NCBI GenBank assembly: GCA_937934775.1
Contig: CALGYL010000388.1
Location: forward strand, 1 to 29,288
Reading direction: 5' to 3'
From: an uncultured Clostridia bacterium
GTDB lineage: Bacteria > Bacillota > Clostridia > Christensenellales > Aristaeellaceae
Length of the DNA stretch: 29,288 nt
The notes beneath the pieces were generated by a model that worked only from the letters and a program-made list of their open reading frames with translations, was not told where the DNA came from and did not search any database. Below are positions 22,264-29,241 of this stretch, one piece after another. Every line of letters begins with the position of its first letter. Positions within the stretch are counted from its first letter, which is position 1. The translations under genes were made by a program, and so were the position numbers.

Positions 22264-22317
22264 GTATCCAGATGGTAAGGGAATCCACCCGACTGATACG
22301 GCGAGAGGAGGGCGTGT

Positions 22318-22461
22318 ATGATCTGGATGGGACTGGTTGGCATTGTCCTTCTGATTGGAGGCATCCTGCTGGTAGACTGGTGGAAGATCGGCGGCGTCCG
22401 GGAGCACGACCGGAATTCCAAAGCTCGCAGTGCCGTCTTCCCCACTCGAAAAGTCGTCTGA
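22318..22461 (+). CDS. Putative 47-residue single-span membrane miniprotein
   Basis: ATG at 22318 follows AGGAGGG with a 5-base spacer, the same strong site seen for proven genes here. The product has 47 residues: MIWMGLVGIVLLIGGILLV is one membrane helix, then DWWKIGGVREHDRN and a basic, polar tail ending TRKVV. The hydrophobic, then WW-interface, then positive tail pattern suggests an N-out, C-in or signal-anchor topology. It has its own plausible promoter and sits between the EamA terminator and the 23-bp hairpin. No family is recognised. The codon pattern (C/G third positions) matches neighbouring genes. Reality as a gene is inferred from the ribosome binding site and helix; conservation would decide. 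Confidence 0.6.
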   Translation: MIWMGLVGIVLLIGGILLVDWWKIGGVREHDRNSKARSAVFPTRKVV

Positions 22462-22506
22462 CCGAAAAGAAGCCCCGCCGCGGTGCATCCTGCGCCGCCA
22501 GTCAGC

Positions 22507-22566
22507 AAAAAGCATTGAACGTCAACGGGCCTGCGCGGAAAACCGCGCAGGCCCGTTGACGTTCAG
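22507..22566 (-). terminator. Perfect 23-bp hairpin, probable terminator of the minus-strand operon
   Basis: 22516-22538 is the exact complement of 22543-22565 with a 4-base loop (AAAA on plus, UUUU on minus), plus one further G-T wobble pair. On the minus strand a TTTTT run (22511-22507) follows within 4 bases of the stem, so it best fits a terminator for DUF975 (stop at 22762). On the plus strand there is no U-run, but it could still end the miniprotein transcript. The remaining 22567-22761 has no supported gene. Confidence 0.6.
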
Positions 22567-22761
22567 AAAAGTCTCGTACTGCCTCATTCGCATACGGCGA
22601 ACTGCGCGCTGGATGCGATGCTTCTACCGTCAGTACACATATTGGCGGCAGAAACAGCACCAACAGTCAGTGTTCCGACGAAAATCCAGCGGGATTTCAA
22701 GCACATGAAGCGCTTCATCCAGTCAGCCAAAGCCGGGTAAGATTCGAATGGCGTCGGTCGA

Positions 22762-23505
22762 TCAGTACACGCCCGGGAGTTCCGCCTCGGTGGCGGTTCC
22801 GCTCTTCAGCACCCGCAGGCGCAGCGCGGCGTACAATTCGGCCATTGTGGCTTCGGAGTATGGGGCGACGAACAGAACACCGACCACAAGCGCGATTACC
22901 CCCAGAAGGTACCAGCCGATGAAGCTGATCTGGAGCACAAAGATGTCGAACTTGCAGCCGTCGGTCATCGCCCGGCTCAAATCCAACGCGCGCCGCCATT
23001 CGATGTCCGGATTTTCCGCCAGGATGTAGGGCGTCAGGATGTACTGATAGGCCTTGATGATGCCCGGGATGATGAACAGCAGCGACCACAGGAAGATGAA
23101 GAGCCCCTGCAGAAACATCGTCTTGACGGCGTTCAGGTAGCCCGCCGCGAAGGGACGGAAGATCGTGCCGACCGTTGACGCCCGGACGCGGTGCTCCAGA
23201 AAGAAGCGGCTGCCGCCAACCCGCAGCGGATTCGCGATGAAGAGGCCATAGGCGGCGGCCGCGATGCCGATCAGCGCCGCGAGCGCCGGGCTGACCAGCG
23301 GAAGATTCTGGCTGTTTCGCGTCATCTGGTCAAACTCGTTTCGTTGAAACCGGAGTTCAAAACGCTGGCCTTGTCCGGCATTGCCCGCGCCACCCAGAAC
23401 ACCGGTCAGCAGCATGAGGACAACGATCACCAAAAGCGCTACCCAGTACCCATTCGTTCGAAGTGCCTGCTTAGCCCGCGATTTCAGTTCCGCTCTGATC
23501 CACAT
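22762..23505 (-). CDS. DUF975 family integral membrane protein
   Basis: The ATG at 23505 follows AAGGAGG with an 8-base spacer, giving 247 residues beginning MWIRAELKSRAKQALRTNGY, a typical DUF975 start (R..LK..AK..L..NYW). The product has about five to six membrane segments: ALLVIVVLMLLTGVLGG, an external Gln/Arg-rich loop, AALIGIAAAAYGLFIANPL, the family motif VGGSRFFLEHR, LFIFLWSLLFIIPGIIKAYQY, and a final hydrophobic pair around GWYLLGVIALVVGVLFVAPY. The YILAENPDIEWRRALDLSRAMTDGCKF loop is the DUF975 hallmark. Molecular function is not established. It lies after the lipoprotein terminator, so expression relative to that gene is probably reduced or separate. Confidence 0.92.
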   Translation of the reverse strand: MWIRAELKSRAKQALRTNGYWVALLVIVVLMLLTGVLGGAGNAGQGQRFELRFQRNEFDQMTRNSQNLPLVSPALAALIGIAAAAYGLFIANPLRVGGSRFFLEHRVRASTVGTIFRPFAAGYLNAVKTMFLQGLFIFLWSLLFIIPGIIKAYQYILTPYILAENPDIEWRRALDLSRAMTDGCKFDIFVLQISFIGWYLLGVIALVVGVLFVAPYSEATMAELYAALRLRVLKSGTATEAELPGVY

Positions 23506-23529
23506 GGCCGCATCCTCCTTCATGCTACG

Positions 23530-23562
23530 AAAAGTCAAGCTGTCCGCGTCAGGACAGCTTGA
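23530..23562 (-). terminator. Terminator overlapping the lipoprotein stop codon
   Basis: An 11-bp perfect stem (23535-23545 with 23552-23562) is followed on the minus strand by CTTTTCG. The lipoprotein stop codon (23551-23549) lies in its loop, and the 5' arm encodes the last residues. It is only about 10 bases before the DUF975 ribosome binding site. Confidence 0.75.
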
Positions 23563-24223
23563 TGGAACCCATGATCTGCTTGAGTACCGGCGTAAAGTCC
23601 GCATACTTGTCCGTCGGAGCGTAAAAGTGCAGTGCCAGCAGGCGGTTCTTGGAGTTTTTTAACGTGACAATGACAAAGCCCTTGACCGGCGTACCATCCT
23701 TTTCCGCCTCATAGAAGACGGAATAGGCGTTGCTGCCGATCAATTTGACCTTCTTCGAAACGGAGCCGTGACGGAAGTTCTCAAAGCTGCCGGAGAGCTT
23801 GTCGACCAGCTTGTCCAGTTCCTTGCGGATACCGTCCGAGTCAAGATTCTTTTTGTTTTTCTTGATGCTGACGGCCACCCGCGCGGCGACTTCCCCCGGT
23901 TCCACCGGCTGGACGTAGCTGATGGTGATGGAGCCAGGCATGTTGAGCCAGTGGGACGGGTAGTCAAACGAGATGCCCAGCGCCTGGTTGGACACCTTCT
24001 GGTACTGGTAGTCCTTGATCTCCACCACCGGGACAGGCGTCGGCTCCGGCGTAGGCGCGGGCGTCGGTGTGGGTTCCAAGGTCGGCTCCGGCTGAGTGGT
24101 TCCCGCAGCAGCATCTGTCGGCGCAGGTGTTTCAGCCGTTTCGGACGGCTGCTCGGGCATACTGCAACCGGCGAAGGACAGCATAAGGAGCGCAATAAAT
24201 AGAAGCGCGATCAGCCGCTTCAC
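23549..24223 (-). CDS. Putative lipoprotein with Thr/Pro-rich linker
   Basis: The start is taken as GTG at 24223 (AAAGGTGG 7 bases upstream), giving 224 residues that begin with a clean signal peptide MKRLIALLFIALLMLSFAGC after one residue. The lipobox is LSFAGC, so the mature protein is lipid-anchored on the outer face of the membrane. A linker rich in Thr-Pro and Glu-Pro (EPTLEPTPTPAPTPEPTPVP) leads to a folded domain of about 140 residues: ALGISFDYPSHWLNMPGSIT, AARVAVSIKKNKKN, SVSKKVKLIGSNAYSVFYEAEKDG, LLALHFYAPTDKY. This resembles PsbP/DUF-type extracellular domains that begin with FDYPS.W; exact family uncertain. It is the third gene of the XRE-synthetase operon, 38 bases after the synthetase stop. 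Confidence 0.82.
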   Translation of the reverse strand: MKRLIALLFIALLMLSFAGCSMPEQPSETAETPAPTDAAAGTTQPEPTLEPTPTPAPTPEPTPVPVVEIKDYQYQKVSNQALGISFDYPSHWLNMPGSITISYVQPVEPGEVAARVAVSIKKNKKNLDSDGIRKELDKLVDKLSGSFENFRHGSVSKKVKLIGSNAYSVFYEAEKDGTPVKGFVIVTLKNSKNRLLALHFYAPTDKYADFTPVLKQIMGSIKLS

Positions 24224-24261
24224 GACCGGACCACCTTTCATCCAGAATCTCATGCGCGCGC

Positions 24262-25920
24262 TCAGCGGTTTGCGTCCCGCTCGCGCAGCTCCACCCTGCG
24301 GATTTTGCCGGAGATTGTCTTGGGCAGTTCGCTGACGAATTCTACGATCCGCGGGTACTTGTAGGGCGCGGTGGTGTGCTTGACATGCTCCTGCAGTTCT
24401 TTTTTCAGTTCTTCGGTGGGTTCGTACCCCTTGCGCAGCACCACCGTGGCTTTGATGATCTGGCCGCGCACCGCGTCGGGCACGCCGGTGATCGCCGTTT
24501 CGACCACCGCCGGATGTTCCAGAAGAGCGCTCTCCACTTCAAAGGGCCCGATCCTGTAGCCGGAAGACTTGATCACATCGTCCGCGCGGCCCACGTACCA
24601 GTAGTAGCCCCACTCATCGCGCCACGCCAGATCCAGCGTATGGTACGCGTCGTCATACCACACCGCCTGGGTGCGGTCCGGGTCGCGATGATAGCCCTGG
24701 AACATGCCCACGGGCCGCCCCTTGCGGGTGCGGACGATGATTTCGCCCACCACGCCGGGCTGGCAGGAGTTACCGTCCTCATCCACCAGATCTACGTCGA
24801 ACTGCGGCGAAGGCTTGCCCATCGAGCCGGGGCAGACCTTCATCCATGGGAAGGTGCCGACGGTGACGCAGAGCTCCGTCTGGCCGTAAATCTCCCGCAT
24901 CTGATGGCCGGTCAGCTTTTGCCACTTGTCAAAGAGGTCGGGGTTCAGCGGTTCGCCCGCGGTGGCGCAGAACTTGAGCGCGGACAGATCGTACTTTGAA
25001 ACGTCCTCCAGCGCCATGAAGCGGTAAATCGTCGGCGGCGCGCAGAAGGAAGTCACCTTGTACTTCGAAAGGATGGCCAGAAGGTCCGCCGGTACGAACT
25101 TCTCAAAATCGTAGCTCATGATGGCGCTTCCAGCCAGCCATTGGCCGTACAGCTTGCCCCAGACGGATTTTGCCCAGCCGGTTTCGGAGACTGTCAGGTG
25201 CAGTCCGCCGTCCTGACAGCGCAGCCAGTACACGGCGGTCTGAATGTGGCCCAGCGGGTAGGCACAGTCCAAAAGCACCATCTTGGGCATGCCGCTGGTG
25301 CCGGAGGTGAAATAGATCAAAAGCGGATCCGAATTTTCGTTCAGCGGGAGCGGGCGTTCGAACGAATCCGAATGCTTTGCCATCTCCTCGTCGAAGGAGA
25401 GCCAGCCATCCCGCCGGTTGTGGACGGAGATGCGCGTCTTCATCGTCGGACACTCGGGCAGCGCGGCGTCCAGCTGATCGGCGAACACGCCGTCGGTGGT
25501 GCCGATGATGGCGCTGATATCGGCCGCGTTGGCGCGGTAGACGATGTCCTTCTTGGTCAGAAGATGGGTAGCCGGGACGGCCACGGCGCCCAGCTTGTGC
25601 AGCGCCATGATCGAAATCCAGAATTCGTAGTGCCGCTTCAGAACCAGCATCACCACGTCGCCCCGCTTGATTCCAAGGGCGGCGAGCATGTTGGCGCAGC
25701 GGTTCGACTCGCGGCTGATGTCCGCAAAGGTAAACGAGCGCGCCTCGCCCTCGGGGTTGCACCATTCCAGCGCGCATGCGTCCGGCGTCTCCCGGGCCAG
25801 AAGGTCCAAGACGTCGAAGGCGTAGTTGAAGTGCTCCGGCACGATGATTTTGAAGTTTTTCAGGTAATCCTCATAGGAGCCGAATTCCCACTGCTCCAGA
25901 TATTGCTTGTAGGGCGTCAT
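24262..25920 (-). CDS. AMP-forming acyl-CoA synthetase (ANL superfamily)
   Basis: The protein is 552 residues; the ATG at 25920 follows GGGAGG. It activates a carboxylic acid with ATP to an acyl-adenylate and then to acyl-CoA. All core motifs are present: P-loop YFTSGTSGMPK (203-213), YGQTE (345-349), the hinge region GRADDVIKSSGYRIGPFEVE (444-463) and the adenylation lysine Lys539 in TISGKIRR. The opening YKQYLEQWEFGSYEDYLKNF and FNYAFDVLDLLA is like medium-chain/acetyl-CoA-type synthetases (MACS group) of anaerobic Clostridia. The acid cannot be named from sequence alone. It lies 18 bases after an XRE-cupin regulator gene, a recurring pairing that suggests the regulator senses the substrate or its CoA ester. 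Confidence 0.93.
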   Translation of the reverse strand: MTPYKQYLEQWEFGSYEDYLKNFKIIVPEHFNYAFDVLDLLARETPDACALEWCNPEGEARSFTFADISRESNRCANMLAALGIKRGDVVMLVLKRHYEFWISIMALHKLGAVAVPATHLLTKKDIVYRANAADISAIIGTTDGVFADQLDAALPECPTMKTRISVHNRRDGWLSFDEEMAKHSDSFERPLPLNENSDPLLIYFTSGTSGMPKMVLLDCAYPLGHIQTAVYWLRCQDGGLHLTVSETGWAKSVWGKLYGQWLAGSAIMSYDFEKFVPADLLAILSKYKVTSFCAPPTIYRFMALEDVSKYDLSALKFCATAGEPLNPDLFDKWQKLTGHQMREIYGQTELCVTVGTFPWMKVCPGSMGKPSPQFDVDLVDEDGNSCQPGVVGEIIVRTRKGRPVGMFQGYHRDPDRTQAVWYDDAYHTLDLAWRDEWGYYWYVGRADDVIKSSGYRIGPFEVESALLEHPAVVETAITGVPDAVRGQIIKATVVLRKGYEPTEELKKELQEHVKHTTAPYKYPRIVEFVSELPKTISGKIRRVELRERDANR

Positions 25921-25938
25921 GCGGTCTGACCTCCCGGA

Positions 25939-26493
25939 TTATTTGATCACGACGGCGATGAACTTCGCGTCTTTTTCCAGCGCATACATGGCGTGAGGGA
26001 GTGAGGAGTCGTAGTAGACCGAATCGCCCGGCTCCAGAAATACCTTGTTGCCGCCCAATTCGATCATCATACGGCCTTCCAGCAGATAGTCGAACTCCTG
26101 CCCCTCGTGGTCGTGGGCGGTCTTGCCGGCGGTCTGGCCGTCGTATTCTACGGTTACGATGAACGGCTCGGCCTTCTTGTCCCGGAAGTTGTAGGCCAGG
26201 TGCTGATAGTGGTAGGCCTTGCGGCGGTCGAACGCCAAGCCCTGGCCCGAGCGGGTGAGGACGTATCCGCGCAGTTTCGGGCTTTCGCCGGTGAGCAGAT
26301 CGCTGATGTCCACGCCCAGGGCCTTCGCGATGTTGAACAGGTGGCTGAACGAGAAGTCGCGGGCGCCCTTCTCGTATTCGATGTAATCCTCCAGCGGCAC
26401 GCCGGATGTCTCGGCGATCTGCAGCTGGGTCAGCCCGCTGATCTCGCGCAAATCGCAAATTCGAATCGCGATCGCCTGAATGTTGTCGGACAC
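25939..26493 (-). CDS. XRE family regulator with C-terminal cupin domain
   Basis: The protein is 184 residues with a GTG start at 26493 (GGGAGGG 7 bases upstream). Residues 5-68 are an HTH_3 domain (IRICDLREISGLTQLQIAETSGVP, then LFNIAKALGVDISDLL). Residues 95-184 form a cupin_2 barrel with TAHDHEGQEFDYLLEGRMMIELGG and LEPGDSVYYDSSLPHAMYAL; the His and Glu side chains of the H-x-H-x(n)-E and G-D-x(n)-H patterns are partly kept (HDHEGQEF, PHAM). This layout is used by PuuR- and SutR-like regulators that bind a small ligand in the cupin. It heads an operon with the acyl-CoA synthetase and probably regulates it, likely by a dyad upstream of its own promoter. Confidence 0.93.
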   Translation of the reverse strand: MSDNIQAIAIRICDLREISGLTQLQIAETSGVPLEDYIEYEKGARDFSFSHLFNIAKALGVDISDLLTGESPKLRGYVLTRSGQGLAFDRRKAYHYQHLAYNFRDKKAEPFIVTVEYDGQTAGKTAHDHEGQEFDYLLEGRMMIELGGNKVFLEPGDSVYYDSSLPHAMYALEKDAKFIAVVIK

Positions 26494-26528
26494 GCGAAAG
26501 CCCTCCCTAATCCATCCATTTTATTCAG

Positions 26529-26558
26529 ATCATAACTTCTAGGGGTGTATGGTGTCAA
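26529..26558 (-). promoter_or_regulatory. Promoter of the XRE/acyl-CoA synthetase operon
   Basis: On the minus strand a perfect TTGACA (26558-26553), an 18-base spacer and TATGAT (26534-26529), 36 bases before the GTG. Confidence 0.65.
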
Positions 26559-26564
26559 GCCCAA

Positions 26565-26581
26565 AGTCATTAACAATGACT
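26565..26581. promoter_or_regulatory. Perfect 7-3-7 dyad AGTCATT-AAC-AATGACT, candidate operator
   Basis: A perfect inverted repeat just upstream of the -35 of the XRE operon, also 37 bases upstream of the divergent DUF2207 promoter. Spacing and size suit a dimeric HTH regulator such as the XRE-cupin protein. Confidence 0.5.
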
Positions 26582-26617
26582 CAAGGTGCGGACGCGGCCT
26601 GTAAACGCTTTCCGATA

Positions 26618-26646
26618 TTGACATTTTCTCCGGAGATCATCATAAT
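26618..26646 (+). promoter_or_regulatory. Promoter of the DUF2207 gene
   Basis: TTGACA (26618-26623), a 17-base spacer and CATAAT (26641-26646). A perfect CATCAT-A-ATGATG inverted repeat (26638-26650) covers the -10. The ATG follows 20 bases later. Confidence 0.65.
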
Positions 26647-26666
26647 GATGGCAGGGGGGATGGGAC

Positions 26667-28418
26667 ATGCGTAAGGCACTTTTAATCCTCGTGATGGTTC
26701 TTCTGGTCCTTCCGCTGGGCGTGCTGGCGGACGGTTATTCGATTCCGGCCTATTCTATGGATGTGCTCATCCGGGACGACGGCTCGGCGCAGGTGATTGA
26801 AAACCATACCTACGATTTTGAAGGAAGTTATAACGGGTTTCTGAAAGCCATCGACATCGGCAGCGTCGACGCGCTGGAGGATCTGAAGCTGTACGTCGAC
26901 GGCACGACGCTCTTAACGCAGGTTTCAGTAATGAACAAGGAGCCATATACCTATACGGCGGAGCGGGACGGCAACCTGCTGAACATCAAAGCCTACGCGC
27001 CGGGGAACGGCGGGCAGCGCAATTTCCGGGTCGAGTATGTCATGAAGGGGCTGGCGCAGCGCTATCAGGACGCCGCGCGGCTCAACTACCGGTTGATCCC
27101 GATTGAAAACCAGGCGACGCTGGGAAACGCGATGGTTCGCGTGATGTTCCCCGGCGCGCCGCAGCACTGGTTTGTCCACGGCGCGATGGACGCGGAAAAC
27201 CTGTCCATCGCTTCGGACGGGGCGCTGGTGGGGGGCCCGAAGGACGTTCAGCCCGGCGAATATGTGGAGATCGACGCGCTGTTCCCCGCGGATTCCATGT
27301 CCGCGGCGCCGCTGATCAGCCAGAACGTCGTCGATTCCACACTGGATACCGAGGATCGGCTGGCTGCGGACAGGGCCGCTTCCAAGGCGGAGGAGGAGCA
27401 GACCCGCAGCCGCATGCGCTACGGCGTGATGGGGCTGCTGGCGGTGTTTTTCGCCGGCGTGGCGTTTCTTCTGAAGCAGAAGCTGGCGAAGTTCGGCGTC
27501 AAAAAGGATGTCAAACCCTCCGACGACATGCAGGCGCTGGATGGGCTGGACGCGGCCGTCGCCCAGCAACTGGCGCTGAACCGGGCGGACGAGTGCGGCT
27601 TCTCAGCAACCCTTCTCGAACTGGTGCAGAGGGGCGCGCTGACCATGGCCCGCGAAGTGCATCCGCTGACCGGCGAAAAGCAGTCCAAATTCACGGTGGC
27701 AAACCGCGGCGCGGAGATGTCGACCCAGCAGAAGGTGCTGTTCGACTGGCTGTTTGACCGCAGGGAGTTTCTCTGGATCGACGATCTGAACGCGGGCAGC
27801 GACGCGAAGCTGGCGCAGTCCTTTGCCAGCGGGTACAGCGCATGGCAGCAGATCGTCAAACATCAGGCGACGGAACAGGGATTCTACTTTGGCAACGGCG
27901 TAAAGATTGGCTGCGGCGCGGCGATGCTGGGTATTGGCGGCGTGCTGATCAGCGTGGCTTCGTTCGCCCTGAACCTGATGTGGCTGGGCATCGCGGGGCT
28001 TTTCTTGACGGCGGTGCTGGTCGTCGGCTTCACCCGGGTGCGCAACATGACCGATCTGGGCGAGGTGAAGTGCGCGGCGGTGCGGGGCTTCTGCGAGCGT
28101 TTCGGCGAGAAGATGACCGAACTGCCGCCGGAAGCGCTGAAGTACCTGCCTGTTCTGGTGGCGCTTGGGTATGTGGAGCCGTTGGCCCAGTATCTGGATC
28201 AGCGCTCCAATGAGCCGAATTACGGTTACGGCGGCGGGTTGCCGCTGTGGTGGTACGCCGGCTGGTATTATGACATGGGGCGGGTCAACCGCTCGTTCCA
28301 CGATGTTCAGCAGCACAACGCCACCGTGGTTTCCAAGAGTTCCGGTTCCTCCGGCGGCGGCGGGTTCTCCGGCTCGTCGGGCGGCGGTGGCGGCGGCGGA
28401 GGGAGCGGGGCGTGGTAA
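26667..28418 (+). CDS. DUF2207 membrane protein with Gly/Ser-rich tail
   Basis: The protein is 583 residues; the ATG at 26667 follows GGGGGGATGGGAC. Signal peptide 1-21 (cleaved near LGVLA-DG), then an extracellular DUF2207 beta domain (about 22-235: YSIPAYSMDVLIRDDGSAQVIENHTYDFEGSYNG, read in parts; YAPGNGGQRNFRVEYVMKGL; YRLIPIENQATLGNAMVRV). A charged Ala/Glu stretch is followed by a first membrane helix (about 252-270), a cytosolic DUF2207 C-terminal domain (RADECGFSATLLELVQRGALTM, DWLFDRREFLWIDDL), then two helices (about 411-455). The tail is GGGGFSGSSGGGGGGGGSGAW, typical of the family. Function of DUF2207 proteins is unknown. It is monocistronic, with a strong terminator. Confidence 0.94.
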   Translation: MRKALLILVMVLLVLPLGVLADGYSIPAYSMDVLIRDDGSAQVIENHTYDFEGSYNGFLKAIDIGSVDALEDLKLYVDGTTLLTQVSVMNKEPYTYTAERDGNLLNIKAYAPGNGGQRNFRVEYVMKGLAQRYQDAARLNYRLIPIENQATLGNAMVRVMFPGAPQHWFVHGAMDAENLSIASDGALVGGPKDVQPGEYVEIDALFPADSMSAAPLISQNVVDSTLDTEDRLAADRAASKAEEEQTRSRMRYGVMGLLAVFFAGVAFLLKQKLAKFGVKKDVKPSDDMQALDGLDAAVAQQLALNRADECGFSATLLELVQRGALTMAREVHPLTGEKQSKFTVANRGAEMSTQQKVLFDWLFDRREFLWIDDLNAGSDAKLAQSFASGYSAWQQIVKHQATEQGFYFGNGVKIGCGAAMLGIGGVLISVASFALNLMWLGIAGLFLTAVLVVGFTRVRNMTDLGEVKCAAVRGFCERFGEKMTELPPEALKYLPVLVALGYVEPLAQYLDQRSNEPNYGYGGGLPLWWYAGWYYDMGRVNRSFHDVQQHNATVVSKSSGSSGGGGFSGSSGGGGGGGGSGAW

Positions 28419-28524
28419 CGCACGGTGCCAAAGCCCTTATGAAAATTCTTAGGATGAAGGAACGCCTTCGGCAGCCCGAGAACCACGTGATTGACCGGGC
28501 GGTTTCCAGAATGCCCGGATTTTT

Positions 28525-28569
28525 CTGCGGTCCCCGGCAAATGTTTACGCCGGGGACCGCAGTTTTTTT
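28525..28569 (+). terminator. Strong intrinsic terminator of the DUF2207 gene
   Basis: A perfect 14-bp stem (28525-28538 with 28549-28562) with a 10-base loop and seven T (28563-28569). It lies 106 bases after the stop; 28419-28524 holds no supported gene. Confidence 0.95.
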
Positions 28570-28628
28570 GCGTGTCGGTTGCCGGAAACAGAACAGGCCG
28601 CATACGGGAATCTTGCTGGCTGGAGCGC

Positions 28629-29060
28629 CTATCGCTCAATGGTGAAGGAGGCTTCAATTTCGACGTTTCCCTTGATCATCGCCCAAACGGGGCAGAATTT
28701 GCTTTCCGCCATCTTCAGCACCGTATTCACGTCGCCCTCCTCGGCATCCGGAGACTGGATGGCAAGATCCAGATGGATGTGCGACAGTGCCTTGGGGTGC
28801 TCGCTCCGAACCGTGCCGGACGCCTTCGCCTGGAGCGAGAGGACAGTTCGTTTGAAGTTTGACCGCAGCAGGGCCAGCGTCAGCGTGGAGACGCAGGACG
28901 CGAAGCTGACCAGCAACAGCTCCAGCGAGGTGTAGCCCTCGCCGCCACCCACCGGCGGGATGTAATCGACGGAAATCTCTTCGTTATCTCCGCACGAGGC
29001 GGCAAACTTCACCTTGTCGTTCACGGTTTTCAGGCTGATCTCCAGAAAATCCTTGCTCAT
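28629..29060 (-). CDS. OsmC/Ohr family protein
   Basis: The protein is 143 residues from the ATG at 29060 (GAGAGGAA nine bases upstream); the frame extends further but without a better start. OsmC fold with the two redox cysteines Cys56 (LLVSFASCVSTLTLALL) and Cys123 (MAESKFCPVWAMI), plus GYTSLELLL before the first. These cysteines reduce organic hydroperoxides in Ohr/OsmC proteins. The sequence is nearer the YhfA/OsmC-like subgroup than Ohr, so a general OsmC-family assignment is used. The cytoplasmic protein stands alone, separated by 61 bases from the stop of the murC fragment on the same strand. Confidence 0.91.
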   Translation of the reverse strand: MSKDFLEISLKTVNDKVKFAASCGDNEEISVDYIPPVGGGEGYTSLELLLVSFASCVSTLTLALLRSNFKRTVLSLQAKASGTVRSEHPKALSHIHLDLAIQSPDAEEGDVNTVLKMAESKFCPVWAMIKGNVEIEASFTIER

Positions 29061-29121
29061 GGAGCGCTTCCTCTCACAATGAATGGGGCCTGGGTCTGCC
29101 ATGGTGCCTTGGTAACTGGGC

Positions 29122-29241
29122 TCAGACACCTCGGACGGGCGTATCCCCATGCAACAGGATCTGCTCGTTGAGCAGGTCGATGTTGCCGCAGCCCAGTGTG
29201 ATCACCAGATCCCCCGGCTGCCAGTGGGCGCGAAGGTACTC
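29122..29241 (-). CDS. murC: Probable MurC (UDP-N-acetylmuramate-L-alanine ligase), C-terminal 39 residues
   Basis: The minus-strand frame from 29241 down to the TGA at 29124-29122 encodes 39 residues: EYLRAHWQPGDLVITLGCGNIDLL, read in parts, then NEQILL and a short tail. In Mur ligases of the MurC type, the C-terminus reads ..L.PGDLVITMG.G.., which fits closely. MurC adds L-Ala to UDP-MurNAc in the cytoplasm. The gene is cut at its 5' side not by biology but by the adapter junction at 29242, so only the end is visible. With so few residues another Mur-ligase-like protein cannot be excluded. Confidence 0.6.
   Translation of the reverse strand, partial: EYLRAHWQPGDLVITLGCGNIDLLNEQILLHGDTPVRGV

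Noticed and set aside
22584..22718. Possible 44-residue minus-strand peptide beginning MKRFMCLKSRWIFVGTLTVG, with a hydrophobic stretch
   Set aside because: It looks like a small secreted or membrane peptide and ends just before the 23-bp hairpin, but has no ribosome binding site and no promoter of its own. Kept only as a possibility.
22552..22740. Plus-strand frame (VQKSLVLPHSHTANCALDAM...) through the same region
   Set aside because: No start codon with a ribosome binding site, and it enters through the hairpin. It could be a decayed gene tail, but I cannot name a parent.
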